Assembly: GCF_029109325.1 (NCBI RefSeq)
Contig: NZ_JAQKQJ010000024.1
Coordinates: 186,001-250,000 of the forward strand
Origin: Nodosilinea sp. PGN35
GTDB lineage: Bacteria > Cyanobacteriota > Cyanobacteriia > Phormidesmidales > Phormidesmidaceae
DNA: 64,000 nucleotides
Reading direction: 5' to 3'
Both the position numbers and the translations under genes were made by a program. Below the pieces are notes generated by a model, which saw only the letters and a list, made by a program, of their open reading frames with translations, did no database searches and had not been told where the DNA came from. Shown here in pieces: positions 9,100-17,501 of the stretch. The stretch's first letter is position 1; every line of letters starts with the position of its first letter.

Positions 9100-9477
9100 G
9101 TGGACTGGCGAGTGTGGGCAATTCGGGGAGCGGTGACGGTACCAGACAATACCGAGGGAGCGATTCGAGAGGCGGTGACCGAGCTACTGGACGCCCTCGA
9201 AGAGCGCAACCACCTCGACCCGGCCTGTATTATTAGCGCTACCTTTTCGGTCACCCGCGATCTAGATGCGGTGTTTCCGGCGGCGATCGCCCGTCAGCGC
9301 CCCCAGTGGGACAATGTCGCCCTGCTCGACGTACAGCACATGCACGTCGAAGGCAGCCTACCCTGCTGCATCCGCATTCTGATGCACGTGCAGCTGCCCG
9401 TCCTCCCCGGCAAAATTCAGCACGTCTACCTGCGCGGTGCCCGCGACCTGCGTCCCGATCTGGTGGTTACGGGCTAA
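9100..9477 (+). CDS. aroH: Chorismate mutase, AroH class
   Basis: Converts chorismate to prephenate for Phe/Tyr synthesis. The 125-aa sequence begins WRVWAIRGAVTV and contains the ATFSVTRDLDAVFPA and LLDVQHMHVEGSLP segments of the trimeric Bacillus AroH fold. The frame is open upstream to 9025 with ATGs at 9025 and 9079. I choose GTG 9100 because a full GGAGG (9088-9092) lies 7 nt before it and the family begins exactly at this point. Shikimate kinase is also in this window but in a different transcription unit. Confidence 0.85.
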   Translation: MDWRVWAIRGAVTVPDNTEGAIREAVTELLDALEERNHLDPACIISATFSVTRDLDAVFPAAIARQRPQWDNVALLDVQHMHVEGSLPCCIRILMHVQLPVLPGKIQHVYLRGARDLRPDLVVTG

Positions 9478-9630
9478 GGGTTGGTAAGTTGGGAGATTGG
9501 TTGCACGTTAGAAAGTTGGCACGTTGGAGTCTTTCCCCCTCCTAACGTGCAACCTTCCCAACGCGTTAACGTGCAACCTTCCTAACCCGCAACCCTCTAA
9601 CGCGCCAACCTTCCTAACCCGCAAACCCAG
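9478..9630. repeat. Inverted/tandem repeat block between convergent aroH and crtR
   Basis: The right half has diverged tandem copies of a unit resembling TAACGTGCAACCTTCC (three to four copies, 9544-9620). The left half carries reverse complements (TTGCACGTTAG, GGCACGTTGG, 9500-9530). Transcripts from either gene could fold into a large imperfect hairpin, so it may act as a two-way terminator. Confidence 0.55.
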
Positions 9631-9631
9631 C

Positions 9632-10519
9632 CTAGTGGCGCTTAAACCTGATGCCCAGAAACAGGTCGTAGAGAAAGCCAAAGAAGTCTTTCATTTGCAG
9701 CAGCCCGAGGGACTGCGGCGACCCTTTCTCATCCAGCAGGGGGCGCATGACTTCGTAGGTGGGTTTGTACTTGTACCACGGCACCGAGGGCCACAGGTGA
9801 TGCACCAGGTGGTAGTTCTGCCCCATGATCAGCAAATTGAGAATGGGGCTGGGGTAGACCCGGGCATTTTTCCAGCGATCGCGCTCCTGAAAGGGCCGGT
9901 GGGGCAGGTAGTCAAAAAACAGACCCAGGGCGATGCCCACCACCAGCGCCGGAGAAAACCAGTAGTTGAAGATATAGCCCAAAAAGTCGAAATGCCAGGC
10001 GGCAAACACCAGCAGCCCCACGGCCAAGCGCCCCAAAAACCACTCCAGCAGCTCCCAATTGCGCCACAGCTGGCGTTTAAAGAAGTAGATCTCGTGGTAG
10101 AAAAATCGGGCGGCAATCAGCCACAGCGGCCCGCCGGTCGAGACGAAGTGGTCAGGATCGTTCTCGGGGTCGTTGACGTGGGCGTGATGCTGCAAGTGCA
10201 CCCGCGTAAACACCGGAAACGAGAATCCCAAAATCAGGGCGCTGCCGTGGCCCAGCAGGGCATTCACCACCCGGTTGCGGTGGGCCGAGTTGTGGCTGGC
10301 GTCGTGAATTACCGTCCCCGACAGGTGTAGAGACAGGACATTCATCAAAAATACGCACCAGCCGGGCCAGTGCCAGCAAAAATAGCCTACCGTAGACAGA
10401 CTGATCAGCCCTACAGAGGCGATAAACATGAGTAAATTGAGGCTCAACCCGCCCTCAGTTTTGAGTAACTCGGGGGGAACCGTTTTTCGAATCGTCAGGG
10501 CTTCAGCTGCCACCGACAT
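9632..10519 (-). CDS. crtR: Beta-carotene hydroxylase CrtR
   Basis: A membrane di-iron hydroxylase of the fatty-acid-desaturase superfamily, adding 3-hydroxyl groups to beta-ionone rings to make zeaxanthin (and, on myxol-type substrates, related xanthophylls). The 295-aa protein has the His clusters HDASHNSAH, HLQHHAH and YHLVHHLWP plus LPHRPF, together with four to five membrane helices. An AGGAGC ribosome site lies about 8 nt before the ATG at 10519. A TATACT-like box sits about 30 nt further upstream on the minus strand. Convergent with aroH. Confidence 0.9.
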   Translation of the reverse strand: MSVAAEALTIRKTVPPELLKTEGGLSLNLLMFIASVGLISLSTVGYFCWHWPGWCVFLMNVLSLHLSGTVIHDASHNSAHRNRVVNALLGHGSALILGFSFPVFTRVHLQHHAHVNDPENDPDHFVSTGGPLWLIAARFFYHEIYFFKRQLWRNWELLEWFLGRLAVGLLVFAAWHFDFLGYIFNYWFSPALVVGIALGLFFDYLPHRPFQERDRWKNARVYPSPILNLLIMGQNYHLVHHLWPSVPWYKYKPTYEVMRPLLDEKGSPQSLGLLQMKDFFGFLYDLFLGIRFKRH

Positions 10520-10816
10520 GATGCATCGCTCCTACACCAGTGCCTTCGGTAGTATACGTTACGACGCATGAATAATAAACTTTTGTGACGTCAGCACCGG
10601 AAAGCAGGTTCCAGCAGGCGCTCTGGGGAAGGAAGCTGCCCTAGGGGCCAGCCCACTGTCCATCCTCCATGAAAACGCTGAAATTCTTGCTGGTTTTGGG
10701 GTTAGGCGTAAAGCCCATCGGCATTCGTGCTACTATCCCTGTGCTTTACGGCTACCAACCGTGCGGCCCCAGGGCGGCTTTTTTCGGTAGCATTTTACTC
10801 TCAGTAGAGGTTGTCT

Positions 10817-12607
10817 ATGCCCCTGCGCAACTCTGTCCGCCGCACCAAAATTGTTGCCACCATCGGCCCGGCCACCCAAAGTGCCGACGTGCTGCGGGAG
10901 CTGATTGAGGCTGGGGCCACCACCCTCCGGCTCAACTTCTCCCACGGCAGCCACGATGACCACCAGCGCAGCATTCGCCTGATCCGGCAGATCTCCTTTG
11001 AACTCAATCAGCCGGTGGGTATTTTACAAGACTTGCAGGGGCCCAAAATTCGCCTGGGCAAGTTTGAGCACGGCCCGATTCAGCTGGCCAAGGGCGACCC
11101 CTTTGTGCTCACCAGCGAGATTATTCCGGGCACCCAGGGGCGGGCCTGCGTCACCTACGACAAGCTGGCCCAGGAAGTGCCCGCTGGGGCCACCATTTTG
11201 CTGGATGACGGCAAGGTGGAGATGCAGGTGGAGTCGGTCGATCGGTCGGCCAAGGAGCTGCACTGTCGCGTGGTGGTGGGCGGTACCCTGTCGAACAATA
11301 AGGGGGTCAACTTTCCGGGGGTGTACCTGTCAGTCAAGGCGCTCACCGACAAAGACCGCGAAGATCTGGTGTTTGGCCTCAATCAGGGGGTTGACTGGGT
11401 GGCGCTGAGCTTCGTGCGCAACCCCCAGGATGTGCTGGAAATTAAAGAAATCATCCATGCCGCCGGTAAGAATGTGCCGGTGATCGTCAAGATTGAAAAG
11501 CACGAGGCGATCGAGCAGATGGAGGCGATTTTGTCGCTGTCTGACGGGGTGATGGTGGCGCGGGGCGACCTGGGGGTAGAGCTGCCCGCCGAGGAGGTGC
11601 CGATTCTGCAAAAGCGGCTGATCGCCATGGCCAATTCCCTGGGCATTCCGGTGATTACGGCCACCCAGATGCTCGACAGTATGGTGTCGAACCCCCGCCC
11701 CACCCGGGCAGAGGTCTCCGATATTGCCAACGCCATTCTCGACGGCACCGATGCGGTGATGCTCTCCAACGAGACTGCCGTGGGCAAGTTTCCGGTGGAG
11801 GCGGTGGCCACCATGGCCAAGGTGGCGGTGTGCACCGAGCAGGAGGGGCTGACCCTGGGCGATCGCAAAGACGGTGGCGGTGCCCGCTCGATTCCCAACG
11901 CCATCAGTCAGGCCGTGGGGCGCATTGCGTCGCAGCTCAACGCGGCGGCGATTATGACCCTGACCAAGTCGGGGGCCACCGCGCGCAATGTCTCGAAGTA
12001 CCGGCCCAAAACACCCATTCTGGCGGTCACGCCCCACGTCCATGTGGCCCGCCAGCTTCAGCTGGTGTGGGGCGTTCGACCCCTGCTGGTGCTCGATTTG
12101 CCCTCCAGCACCCAGACCTTTCAGGCGGCGATGAGCGTTGCCCAGGAAAAAACCCTGCTCAACGACGGCGACCTGGTGGTGCTGACGGCGGGCACCCTCC
12201 AGGGGGTGTCGGGCTCCACCGACTTGATCAAGGTCGATGTAGTGACGGCGGTGCTGGGGCGCGGTGTGGGCGTCGGCGAAGCCTCGGTGAGCGGGCGGGC
12301 GCGGGTGGCCCGCAGCAGCCTCGACGTCAACGACTTCAACGACGGCGAAATTTTGGTGGTGCCCCACACCAGCGCCGACTTTGTGGAGGCGATTCGGCGG
12401 GCGGGGGGCATTGTCACCGAGGAGGACAGCCTTACCAGTCACGCGGCGGTCATTGGCCTGCGGCTGGGGGTGCCGGTGATTGTGGGGGTTAAAAATGCCA
12501 CTGAAACCATTCGCGACGGCAGCATTCTCACCCTCGACACCCGACGGGGGCTAATCTACTCGGGTGCCCTGGGGCCGGTTAAAAACGAGCCAGCCATGAG
12601 TCTGTAG
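10817..12607 (+). CDS. pyk: Pyruvate kinase with C-terminal PEP-utiliser domain
   Basis: Catalyses PEP + ADP to pyruvate + ATP. The 596-aa protein starts RRTKIVATIGPAT, with catalytic RLNFSHG and LQDLQGPKIRLG, and the ARGDLGVELPAEEVP and ITATQMLDSM motifs. Beyond the usual 470 residues is an extra domain of about 110 residues containing EEDSLTSHAAVIG, matching the mobile phosphohistidine domain of PEP synthase/PPDK. Such an extra domain is known in Bacillus-type and cyanobacterial pyruvate kinases. The frame is open from a TTG at 10811; I choose ATG 10817 with AGAGG 6 nt upstream. A strong hairpin follows the stop. Confidence 0.93.
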   Translation: MPLRNSVRRTKIVATIGPATQSADVLRELIEAGATTLRLNFSHGSHDDHQRSIRLIRQISFELNQPVGILQDLQGPKIRLGKFEHGPIQLAKGDPFVLTSEIIPGTQGRACVTYDKLAQEVPAGATILLDDGKVEMQVESVDRSAKELHCRVVVGGTLSNNKGVNFPGVYLSVKALTDKDREDLVFGLNQGVDWVALSFVRNPQDVLEIKEIIHAAGKNVPVIVKIEKHEAIEQMEAILSLSDGVMVARGDLGVELPAEEVPILQKRLIAMANSLGIPVITATQMLDSMVSNPRPTRAEVSDIANAILDGTDAVMLSNETAVGKFPVEAVATMAKVAVCTEQEGLTLGDRKDGGGARSIPNAISQAVGRIASQLNAAAIMTLTKSGATARNVSKYRPKTPILAVTPHVHVARQLQLVWGVRPLLVLDLPSSTQTFQAAMSVAQEKTLLNDGDLVVLTAGTLQGVSGSTDLIKVDVVTAVLGRGVGVGEASVSGRARVARSSLDVNDFNDGEILVVPHTSADFVEAIRRAGGIVTEEDSLTSHAAVIGLRLGVPVIVGVKNATETIRDGSILTLDTRRGLIYSGALGPVKNEPAMSL

Positions 12608-12610
12608 CGC

Positions 12611-12677
12611 CCGGAGCCTTTTGTCAGCTTTTCATAACAAAAGGCTCCGGTACCATGGCACCGGAGCCTTTTGTTAT
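12611..12677. terminator. Bidirectional terminator with a third competing arm
   Basis: A perfect 18-bp inverted repeat (12634-12651 with 12660-12677, arms containing AACAAAAGGCTCCGGT) with an 8-nt loop, between convergent pyk and psaM. The A-rich left base and T-rich right base suit termination in both directions. Another copy of the right arm's core (CCGGAGCCTTTTGT, 12611-12624) lies directly after the pyk stop and could pair with the left arm instead. Confidence 0.8.
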
Positions 12678-12692
12678 CGTGAACTATGGCTG

Positions 12693-12713
12693 GGAGCCTT
12701 AAAAAAAGGCTCC
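12693..12713 (-). terminator. Hairpin immediately after psaM
   Basis: GGAGCCTT (12693-12700) pairs with AAGGCTCC (12706-12713) around a 5-nt homopolymer loop. It lies 8 nt past the psaM stop on the minus strand and shares the GGAGCCTT core with the larger terminator next to it. Confidence 0.55.
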
Positions 12714-12721
12714 AACTTAAC

Positions 12722-12817
12722 CTACTTATAAAGCTCAGTGGACAGGCGAAATGCCAGAATACCAGGCAGTAGAGCTAAGGCCAGAGCGATGAAAATCTGG
12801 GTGTCTGAAAGGGGCAT
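12722..12817 (-). CDS. psaM: Photosystem I reaction centre subunit XII (PsaM)
   Basis: A 31-codon gene. The translated product starts MPLSDTQIFIALALALLP and ends FRLSTELYK, a near-perfect match to the PsaM pattern (SDTQI near the N-terminus, one membrane helix, and a C-terminal RLxTELYK-type end). PsaM is a single-helix subunit near the PSI trimer interface. A GAGGAG ribosome site lies 9 nt before the ATG at 12817. Monocistronic, convergent with pyk and divergent from phoU. Confidence 0.92.
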   Translation of the reverse strand: MPLSDTQIFIALALALLPGILAFRLSTELYK

Positions 12818-13047
12818 AAAAAATACTCCTCAAGCTGAGTGAATAACGCTTAAGCAAAGACGCTGGGTCTAGACCGATTGTTAACTAAGATGGGGGCTTA
12901 CGCGAGGCTGGTCGGCCTAACTGTTACAGAGCTTAACGGGAACCTGGGCGGGCCGCACCGGGTTTTCTGGTTTGGAGTTAGCCCTGCGGGCTGCTAGGCT
13001 GAAGAGCCACTCTTGCTGCGGTCCTCCTTCTCTCGGTGTGCTTCGTG

Positions 13048-13716
13048 ATGCTAGATACGGATACGACTCAACCCGTGCGCGGTGACTTTGATCGGCAGCT
13101 GCTGCGGGTGCAGCGCGATCTGCTGCGCATGGGGGCCCTGGTTGAAAATTCCTGCGTTCTGGCGCGGGAGGCTCTGTGCGATCGCAACCTTGACGCCGCC
13201 CAGCGGCTGCATCGCCACGACAAGCAGATCGACAAGTTCTACCGCCAAATCGAACTGGACTGTATGCATCTGTTTACGCTGCAATCGTCGCCGGAAGCCG
13301 AAGATCTGCGCCGGGTGGGGGCTTTTATGCAGCTAGTGCGCGACCTGGAGCGCATTGGCGACTACGCCGAAGACCTGGGCGAGGTTGCAATCAAGCTCTT
13401 TCCCTACCCGGTACACCCCCTGATGGGACGGGTGCAGACCATGCTCGATCGCTGTCGGTCGATGGTGGCTATGTGCCTGCTGGCTCTCTCCGATCTCGAT
13501 GCTAAAAGCGGCCTGGAGATCAAGCAAAAAGACGACGCCATCGACACTGACTACGACGAGCTCTATGCTCTGCTGGCCCACCAGACCAACCTGATCGGCT
13601 CCGTAGAGCCGACGGTGCTGCTGGTGCTGGCCATTCGCTACATGGAGCGTATTGCCGACCACGCCACCAACATTGGCAAGCGGGTGGCCTACATTGTTAC
13701 GGGCGAACGCACCTGA
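13048..13716 (+). CDS. phoU: PhoU-type phosphate signalling regulator
   Basis: A 222-aa all-helical protein made of two related three-helix bundles, each with the metal-contacting pattern seen in PhoU (DLERIGDYAEDLGEVA near 110 and RYMERIADHATNIGKRV near 200). PhoU modulates Pst transporter activity and the phosphate two-component system. No pst or pho genes lie in this window, so it acts in trans. A GTG at 13036 is also in frame; ATG 13048 (MLDTDTTQP) is the simpler start. Confidence 0.88.
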   Translation: MLDTDTTQPVRGDFDRQLLRVQRDLLRMGALVENSCVLAREALCDRNLDAAQRLHRHDKQIDKFYRQIELDCMHLFTLQSSPEAEDLRRVGAFMQLVRDLERIGDYAEDLGEVAIKLFPYPVHPLMGRVQTMLDRCRSMVAMCLLALSDLDAKSGLEIKQKDDAIDTDYDELYALLAHQTNLIGSVEPTVLLVLAIRYMERIADHATNIGKRVAYIVTGERT

Positions 13717-14235
13717 TGGATTGAGGTGAGAGGTGAGAGGTTTTGGACGCAGATTTAGCCCTGCACCTGACACCTAATAACCCTACACCTGCCCCTCATT
13801 TACAAAACGTTGCCCACCGTTGACAAAAAGATTTGACAGCGGTCCATTTCCTGAGAAACTGTAGGGGTGAGCCGAATCCCCGTCGTTTAAGGGGTTGGGC
13901 TCGATTGTCGGCCTGGCCTGGGGCGAGGGTTACTCCCCCGTCGGGTTCATCTGCGGCTGTAGCAGTTACACTTGGGCGTCGGCTACCCCAGTCTGTCGGT
14001 TGTCCTCTCGGCCATAGCTGGAGGAGGGAGCCAGGGCGCTGGTGTCTGCAATCTTCCTTGACGAAGATGAATCAAGGCCGGTTGCCGCTACAGCTTCACC
14101 CCAGCACTGGTTTCTGCGTCGCCTCGTTGCTACAGGCAGCGTTCTGAGACCGCTCCCCTGGTGCTTGCTCAGGTTGACGACCTGTTGTAGCCCAGGGCAC
14201 CCCAGTCATGAATAGTTTTAGGAATCAGTCGCTAC
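13717..14235. other. 519-nt non-coding stretch upstream of the RNase R gene
   Basis: No convincing gene. After phoU there is a GAGGTGAGAGGTGAGAGG direct repeat. At 13869-13902 GAGCC/GGCTC and CCCC/GGGG arms can form a hairpin. The remainder is GC-rich with several short stems. It could be a long 5' leader of the exoribonuclease gene or house an unrecognised small RNA. It lacks the signature sequences of tmRNA and RNase P RNA. Confidence 0.4.
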
Positions 14236-16632
14236 ATGGAACTCTCGATCGCGGCCTTACTGGCAAGCTTTGCCAAAGATAAAACCCATACCCTCAAGGG
14301 CCTAGAGAAGAAGCTGCACTGCAACGACGATGACAGCCAGCGCGACTTACAGATTGCCGTCGATGCCCTGGAGCGCATTGGGGTACTGGTCAAGGAGCGG
14401 GGCAAATACCGTCGCGAGCTGGCCGAAGACGTGATCGAGGGCAAGCTGCGCTGCTCGAGCAAGGGCTTTTGCTTTGCCATTCAGGACGAAGAGGGGGCCG
14501 ACGACATCTACGTGCGCGAAAGCCAGCTAAATACGGCCTGGAATGGCGATCGCGTGCTGGTTAAAGTCACTAAAGAAGGCAGTCGCCGCCGCAGCCCCGA
14601 GGGTGAAGTGCAGCTTATATTAGAGCGGGCCAACGCCTCGGTGCTGGCCCGAGTCAAGCAGGAGGCCGACGACTACCGCGCTGTGCCCCTTGACGATCGC
14701 CTGCTGTTTGAGCTGGCCCTGGTGGCCAACGGTGGCGATCTGGCTGAGGCCGTCGATCAGCTGGCCCACGTGGAAATTGTTCGCTATCCCCTAGGACAGC
14801 ACCCACCCCAGGGCCGCGTGGCCCAGATTCTCGGCAGCGATGCCGAAGCCGCCGCCGACATCGACATTGTCTACTGCAAGCACGACCTGCCCCGCAAATT
14901 TTCTGATGCGGTACTGGCCGCCGCCCAGGATTTGCCCACCCGCGTGCTCAAAGCCGACATTAAGGATCGCGTTGACCTGCGCGATCTGCTCACCGTCTCG
15001 ATCGATGGCCCCAACGTTCAGGTGATCGATGACGCCCTCAGTCTGGAGCGCACCGCCGCTGGCCAGTGGCGGCTGGGGATTCACATTGCCGATATTTCCC
15101 ACTACGTGCCGGCCCACTCCGCCATTGACCAGGAGGCCTGCAAGCGCGGTACCTCGGTGTACCTGGGCGATGAGGTGATTCCGATGCTGCCGCCGCCGCT
15201 GTCTGGCCCGCTGGGGTCGCTGCTGGCGGGCAAAGACCGGCTGGCGATTTCGGTTTTAGTCACCCTGGACGACACTGGAGCCGTGCTGGAGTACGAGGTT
15301 CAGCCCACGGTAGTGGCCGTAGACCACCAAATTTCCTATCAAGAAGCCCAGGCGGTGCTGGAACGCGATAACTCAGATCTGATCAAGAGCCTGGGCATTA
15401 AGCCCAAGGTGCTCAAGGCCCTAGAGCCGGTCTACGATCTGATGGACAACCTGCTCTATCTGAGCCAGGCGATCAAGCGGCAGCGGCTCCATCGGGGTTC
15501 CTTTGAGCTAAATTTGCCCGAGTACGACTTCCCCGCCGATGCGGGTGAGCCCCTGGCCCACTACCGATCGCCCAAGTTTCAGTACGACGACGAGGGGCTG
15601 CTGGGGGTGATGGTCACCGCCACCAGCCTGCCCTCCCGGCAGATTGTCACCGAGTCGATGCTGCTGGCCAACCAGCTGATTGCCCAGCAGCTCAAGGCTC
15701 TGGGGGTGCCCGCCATCTACCGCCTGCACCGCGCCCCCGATGCGGGCGACGTGCAGGAGCTGGTTAAGCTGGCCGAAAACATGGAGATTCAGCTCACCCT
15801 AGATGACGAAGCGGCTCCCCAGCCGAAGGACTACCAGCGGTTTGTGGAGCAGTTTGCCGCCTCGGGGGCTGAGAAAATTCTTACCTACCTGCTGCTGGAG
15901 ACGATTCAGCCCGCCTTCTACAGCACCCACGCCGACCTGCACTTTGGGCTGGCCCTCACCGACGGCTATACCCACTTCACCTCCCCCTCCCGCCGCTACG
16001 CCGATCTGCTGGTGCACCGCATTCTCCACGCGGTGTTTGAGTCGGGCCGCGATCGCCGCTCCACCCGCTCCAAAGACCCCGCCAACCTGCGCCACAGCTC
16101 CTGCCACGGCCAGGTCAACTGGAACGTGCTGCCCCCCGACATTCAGCACGAACTCGAGGACGACATTCCCCGCATCGCCATTCATCTGACCGAGCGCGAG
16201 CGCCTGGCCCAGGAGGCCGAGTCCGATCTGGAGGGGCTCAAAAAAGCGGAGTTTATGCGATCGCATACCGGCGAGGTCTTCCACGGTCTGATTACCGGGG
16301 TGCAGTCCTACGGCTTCTTCGTCGAAATTGAAGAACTGCTGGTGGAAGGGCTCGTCCACGTCAGCTCGCTCAAAGACGACTGGTACGAGTACCGCGCCCG
16401 CCAACAAAAGCTCGTCGGCCGCAAAAACCGCCAGCAGTACCGCCTCGGCGACAAGGTTGATGTACAGGTCAAGAGCGTTGACTACTACCGTCAGCAGATC
16501 GATCTGGTCGCCGTCGGCGGCGGCAGCCAGGCTCCCGAAGACGAAGACAACGGCTACAGCGAAGACGACAACGGCGAACCGATTGAGGGGCGCGATGAGG
16601 GGCGTGACGGCGGGCGGGATGAGAGCGAGTAG
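14236..16632 (+). CDS. rnr: RNase R / RNase II family 3'-5' exoribonuclease
   Basis: A processive RNA-degrading enzyme, 798 aa. The N-terminal region (1-80) is helix-turn-helix-like. A cold-shock-type domain follows (about 80-130). The RNB catalytic domain (about 240-580) contains VQVIDDALSLER and GIHIADISHYV with the metal-binding aspartates, and FTSPSRRYADLLVHR near its end. A C-terminal S1 domain (GLITGVQSYGFFVEIEE, about 675-755) binds RNA. A short acidic/Gly/Arg tail ends the protein. RNase R versus RNase II naming is not settled by sequence alone; the length and domain set favour RNase R. No clear Shine-Dalgarno. Confidence 0.88.
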   Translation: MELSIAALLASFAKDKTHTLKGLEKKLHCNDDDSQRDLQIAVDALERIGVLVKERGKYRRELAEDVIEGKLRCSSKGFCFAIQDEEGADDIYVRESQLNTAWNGDRVLVKVTKEGSRRRSPEGEVQLILERANASVLARVKQEADDYRAVPLDDRLLFELALVANGGDLAEAVDQLAHVEIVRYPLGQHPPQGRVAQILGSDAEAAADIDIVYCKHDLPRKFSDAVLAAAQDLPTRVLKADIKDRVDLRDLLTVSIDGPNVQVIDDALSLERTAAGQWRLGIHIADISHYVPAHSAIDQEACKRGTSVYLGDEVIPMLPPPLSGPLGSLLAGKDRLAISVLVTLDDTGAVLEYEVQPTVVAVDHQISYQEAQAVLERDNSDLIKSLGIKPKVLKALEPVYDLMDNLLYLSQAIKRQRLHRGSFELNLPEYDFPADAGEPLAHYRSPKFQYDDEGLLGVMVTATSLPSRQIVTESMLLANQLIAQQLKALGVPAIYRLHRAPDAGDVQELVKLAENMEIQLTLDDEAAPQPKDYQRFVEQFAASGAEKILTYLLLETIQPAFYSTHADLHFGLALTDGYTHFTSPSRRYADLLVHRILHAVFESGRDRRSTRSKDPANLRHSSCHGQVNWNVLPPDIQHELEDDIPRIAIHLTERERLAQEAESDLEGLKKAEFMRSHTGEVFHGLITGVQSYGFFVEIEELLVEGLVHVSSLKDDWYEYRARQQKLVGRKNRQQYRLGDKVDVQVKSVDYYRQQIDLVAVGGGSQAPEDEDNGYSEDDNGEPIEGRDEGRDGGRDESE

Positions 16633-16807
16633 GTGAGTGATGGGTAGGTGGGTAGGTGGGTAGGTGAGTGCTTGAGACAGCGAGTTAGTTCAGTGGCGTT
16701 AGCCCTAAAATCATAGGCTCGTTAGGATTAGGACAGGTACGCGGGTGGCCTAGATAGCTCAATTCTCCACCCACACACCCACACACCCACACACCCACAC
16801 ACCTACA
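16633..16807. repeat. Simple-sequence tracts in the ubiX leader
   Basis: Two strand-asymmetric tandem tracts. The first is GTGGGTAG-type, about four copies (16641-16668), just after the exoribonuclease stop. The second is CCACACAC-type, about five copies (16768-16803), ending a few bases before the ubiX ATG and taking the place where a ribosome-binding site should be. The two tracts are partly complementary. Confidence 0.7.
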
Positions 16808-17452
16808 ATGCCCTCACCCGAAACCCTCGCTGCCGCCCGCCCTCTAATTTTGGGTGTCACCGGGGCCTCGGGGCTGATCTACGCCGTGCGTACGCTCAAA
16901 CATGTGCTCAACGCCGACGGTGTCGTGGATCTGGTGGCCTCCAAGGCGTCGCAAATGGTGTGGCAGGCCGAATCTGGCATCCACATGCCCCTCGACCCTG
17001 AGAAGCAGGAGCAGTTTTGGCGTGACCAGGCGGAGGTGCCCACTGCGGGCAAGCTGCGCTGCCATCCGTGGGGGGATGTGGGAGCCACCATTGCCAGCGG
17101 CTCGTACCGGGCGGCGGGCATGGTGGTGATACCGTGCAGTATGAGCACCGTGGGGCGGCTGGCGGCGGGTCTGAGTTCTGACCTGCTGGAGCGGGCTGCC
17201 GATGTGCAGCTCAAGGAGGGCCGCAGGCTGGTGGTGGTGCCGCGCGAAACCCCCTTTAGCCTGATTCACCTGCGCAACCTGACCACCCTAGCCGAGGCTG
17301 GGGCGCGCATTGTACCCGCTATTCCCGCCTGGTACCACCAGCCCCAGTCCATCGACGACCTGGTGGATTTTGTGGTGGCCCGCGCCCTCGACCAGCTCGA
17401 CATCGACTGTGTGCCCCTCAACCGCTGGCAGGGGCACCTATCTAACGCCTAA
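16808..17452 (+). CDS. ubiX: Flavin prenyltransferase UbiX
   Basis: Prenylates FMN to make the cofactor of UbiD-type decarboxylases; in cyanobacteria it serves plastoquinone-related or other aromatic decarboxylations. The 214-aa protein has the N-terminal GVTGASGLIYAVR flavin-binding loop, a VVIPCSMSTVGRLAAGLS segment and the conserved VPRETPFSLIHLRNL motif. No ubiD lies nearby. The ATG at 16808 follows a CA-rich tandem tract with no ribosome-binding site visible. Confidence 0.9.
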   Translation: MPSPETLAAARPLILGVTGASGLIYAVRTLKHVLNADGVVDLVASKASQMVWQAESGIHMPLDPEKQEQFWRDQAEVPTAGKLRCHPWGDVGATIASGSYRAAGMVVIPCSMSTVGRLAAGLSSDLLERAADVQLKEGRRLVVVPRETPFSLIHLRNLTTLAEAGARIVPAIPAWYHQPQSIDDLVDFVVARALDQLDIDCVPLNRWQGHLSNA

Positions 17453-17501
17453 CCGCCGCCAGGCACGATAGGATGGGCAGGACGGCGTTATAGGGCTACC
17501 G

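Noticed and set aside
13833..14147. 104-codon plus-strand frame between phoU and the RNase R gene
   Set aside because: Composition is Arg/Pro/Gly/Trp-rich as in random GC-rich sequence, no family resemblance and no ribosome site.
13717..14235. tmRNA, RNase P RNA or 6S RNA in the long gap
   Set aside because: None of the conserved tmRNA or RNase P RNA sequence blocks is present, and 6S RNA cannot be shown without a structure model.
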